From Rhizobium etli_C (GTDB taxonomy: Bacteria > Pseudomonadota > Alphaproteobacteria > Rhizobiales > Rhizobiaceae), in NCBI RefSeq assembly GCF_014198605.1, contig NZ_JACIHU010000012.1: a stretch of DNA of 64,000 nucleotides; one strand, given 5' to 3'. This document shows positions 63,234-64,000 of this stretch, piece after piece. The notes beneath the pieces are model-generated. The model saw only the letters and a list, made by a program, of their open reading frames with translations. It was not told the origin of the DNA and made no database searches. Made by a program: the position numbers and the translations under genes. Every line of letters starts with the position of its first letter. Position 1 is the stretch's first letter.

Positions 63234-64000
63234 TTACCCGTAGACATCGGCTCGGCGATCGCCGAGCAGATGATTGAAGCTGTTGAGCGTGCGGGTCTCC
63301 GTCACGCTCGACAGATCGATTTGCGCAAGGAGGATTTCCTCGCGATCGGCACTGGCCGGACCGGATATCGGCCAGCCTTGCGGGTCGACGATAAGGCTGC
63401 GGCCGATGAAGGACTGGCCGCGCTCGACGCCGATCCGGTCGGCGCAGGCGATGTAAAGACCATTGGTATGGGCGGCGGCCTTGTGCAGGATGTTCGCCAT
63501 CGGTTCGGCCGCACTTTTCGCCCCCGCCATCGGTACCCAGTTGGTGGGCACGCAGACCAGTTCCGCGCCGGCCAGCGCCAATTCGCGAAATGTTTCCGGA
63601 AACCAGCCGTCGTAGCAGATGGCGATGCCGATGCGGCCGAAGGGCAGGTCGAATACCGGCAGCCCGAGATCACCTTTTTTGAAAAGACGGTTTTCGTTGT
63701 TCCACAGATGGAGCTTGCGGTATTTGCCGATATATCCCTCGGGACCGCAGAGGAGAGCGCTGTTGTAAAACCGGTCGCCATCCTGCTCGGCAACGCCGCT
63801 GACGATGTAAAGGCCAAGTTCCCCGGCAAGGTGGCAGAGCGTCTCGGCACTCGGGCCGCCAGGTACCGGACCGGCCAATGCGGCAACCTCGTCGGCGTCA
63901 CGGAAGCTATATCCGCTATCGGCGAGTTCCGGCAGAACGACGATCTCCGCGCCCTTGGCCTTCGCCGCCCTCGCCAGCCGCTCGATGGCGGCGAGATTAT
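63234..64000 (-). CDS. Carbon-nitrogen hydrolase (nitrilase superfamily), 5' end missing
   Basis: The frame is open to the right edge, so the N-terminus is cut; at least 255 residues are present. The Glu-Lys-Cys triad is complete: E in EIVVLPELADSGYSF, K in GYIGKYRKLHLW, and C in IGIAICYDGWFPE. Such enzymes hydrolyse amides or N-carbamoyl compounds. It precedes the binding-protein gene by 30 bases and is probably near the start of the same operon, giving the pathway two different amide-hydrolysing enzymes. Confidence 0.88.
   Translation of the reverse strand, partial: NLAAIERLARAAKAKGAEIVVLPELADSGYSFRDADEVAALAGPVPGGPSAETLCHLAGELGLYIVSGVAEQDGDRFYNSALLCGPEGYIGKYRKLHLWNNENRLFKKGDLGLPVFDLPFGRIGIAICYDGWFPETFRELALAGAELVCVPTNWVPMAGAKSAAEPMANILHKAAAHTNGLYIACADRIGVERGQSFIGRSLIVDPQGWPISGPASADREEILLAQIDLSSVTETRTLNSFNHLLGDRRADVYG

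Overview
The window is dense, GC-rich alphaproteobacterial DNA and almost certainly comes from a Rhizobium of the R. leguminosarum/R. etli group. The evidence is gene content: a divergent rhaRS.../rhaDI rhamnose locus with the aldolase-dehydrogenase fusion RhaD, an R. etli-type ansPAB asparagine operon, a thiMED thiamine-salvage operon behind a TPP riboswitch, and palindromic intergenic elements of the rhizobial mosaic type. There are no ribosomal, tRNA, replication or conjugation genes. Solute uptake, catabolism and one-gene regulators dominate, which would suit a megaplasmid, chromid or accessory chromosomal region; the sequence alone cannot decide which.

Layout. 0-5 kb: L-rhamnose catabolism (rhaS partial, rhaR, rhaD, rhaI) with a Pmp3-type membrane peptide gene. 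5-6.3 kb: an AhpD-like gene divergent from an ECF sigma factor, with two back-to-back TGTCACA-N16-CGTC promoters. 6.5-9.5 kb: a dihydroorotase-like amidohydrolase, a VapBC-type toxin-antitoxin pair and an IclR regulator. 9.6-16.9 kb: a stress-type SDR, a large 5-oxoprolinase/hydantoinase with a divergent MarR-like regulator, a TetR regulator and small conserved proteins. 17-23.8 kb: amidase, TIM-barrel isomerase, choline sulfatase with its LysR regulator, HpcH/HpaI aldolase, spermidine-synthase-like protein. 23.9-30.7 kb: one operon for a dipeptide-family ABC transporter whose binding protein resembles chitooligosaccharide-binding proteins, with a NagZ-type glycosidase and a GNAT enzyme. 30.9-34 kb: thiMED and a DUF1349 gene. 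34-42.3 kb: a second dipeptide-family ABC operon enclosing RidA, a SelA-like PLP enzyme and a ureidoglycine-aminohydrolase-like cupin. 42.4-48.2 kb: two tandem FadR-type regulators and ansPAB. 48.3-57.4 kb: a TauD-family dioxygenase gene broken by one amber codon, an AhpD-like gene, an MFS/TetR efflux pair, an AraC regulator, small proteins, a pirin and a paired YdcZ transporter. 57.5-64 kb: a six-gene amide uptake and hydrolysis operon with a branched-chain-amino-acid-type ABC transporter, a nitrilase-family enzyme at its start (cut by the window edge) and an amidase at its end.

The most promising unexplained system links the amidohydrolase at 6.6 kb to the ABC/RidA/SelA-like/cupin operon at 34-42 kb. 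The two start points lie nearly 28 kb apart yet share a promoter module with identical spacing: TTGACA-N16-TATTCT-N19-CATAATTGTGGAA. I infer one co-regulated pathway for importing and deaminating a nitrogen-rich compound that I cannot name from sequence. Other notable points are the divergent ECF41-like promoters, a chitooligosaccharide-like uptake operon, a stem-loop directly after each of the three complete ABC binding-protein genes, a single-codon nonsense mutation in the dioxygenase gene, and palindromic repeats that begin at the stop codons of neighbouring genes.
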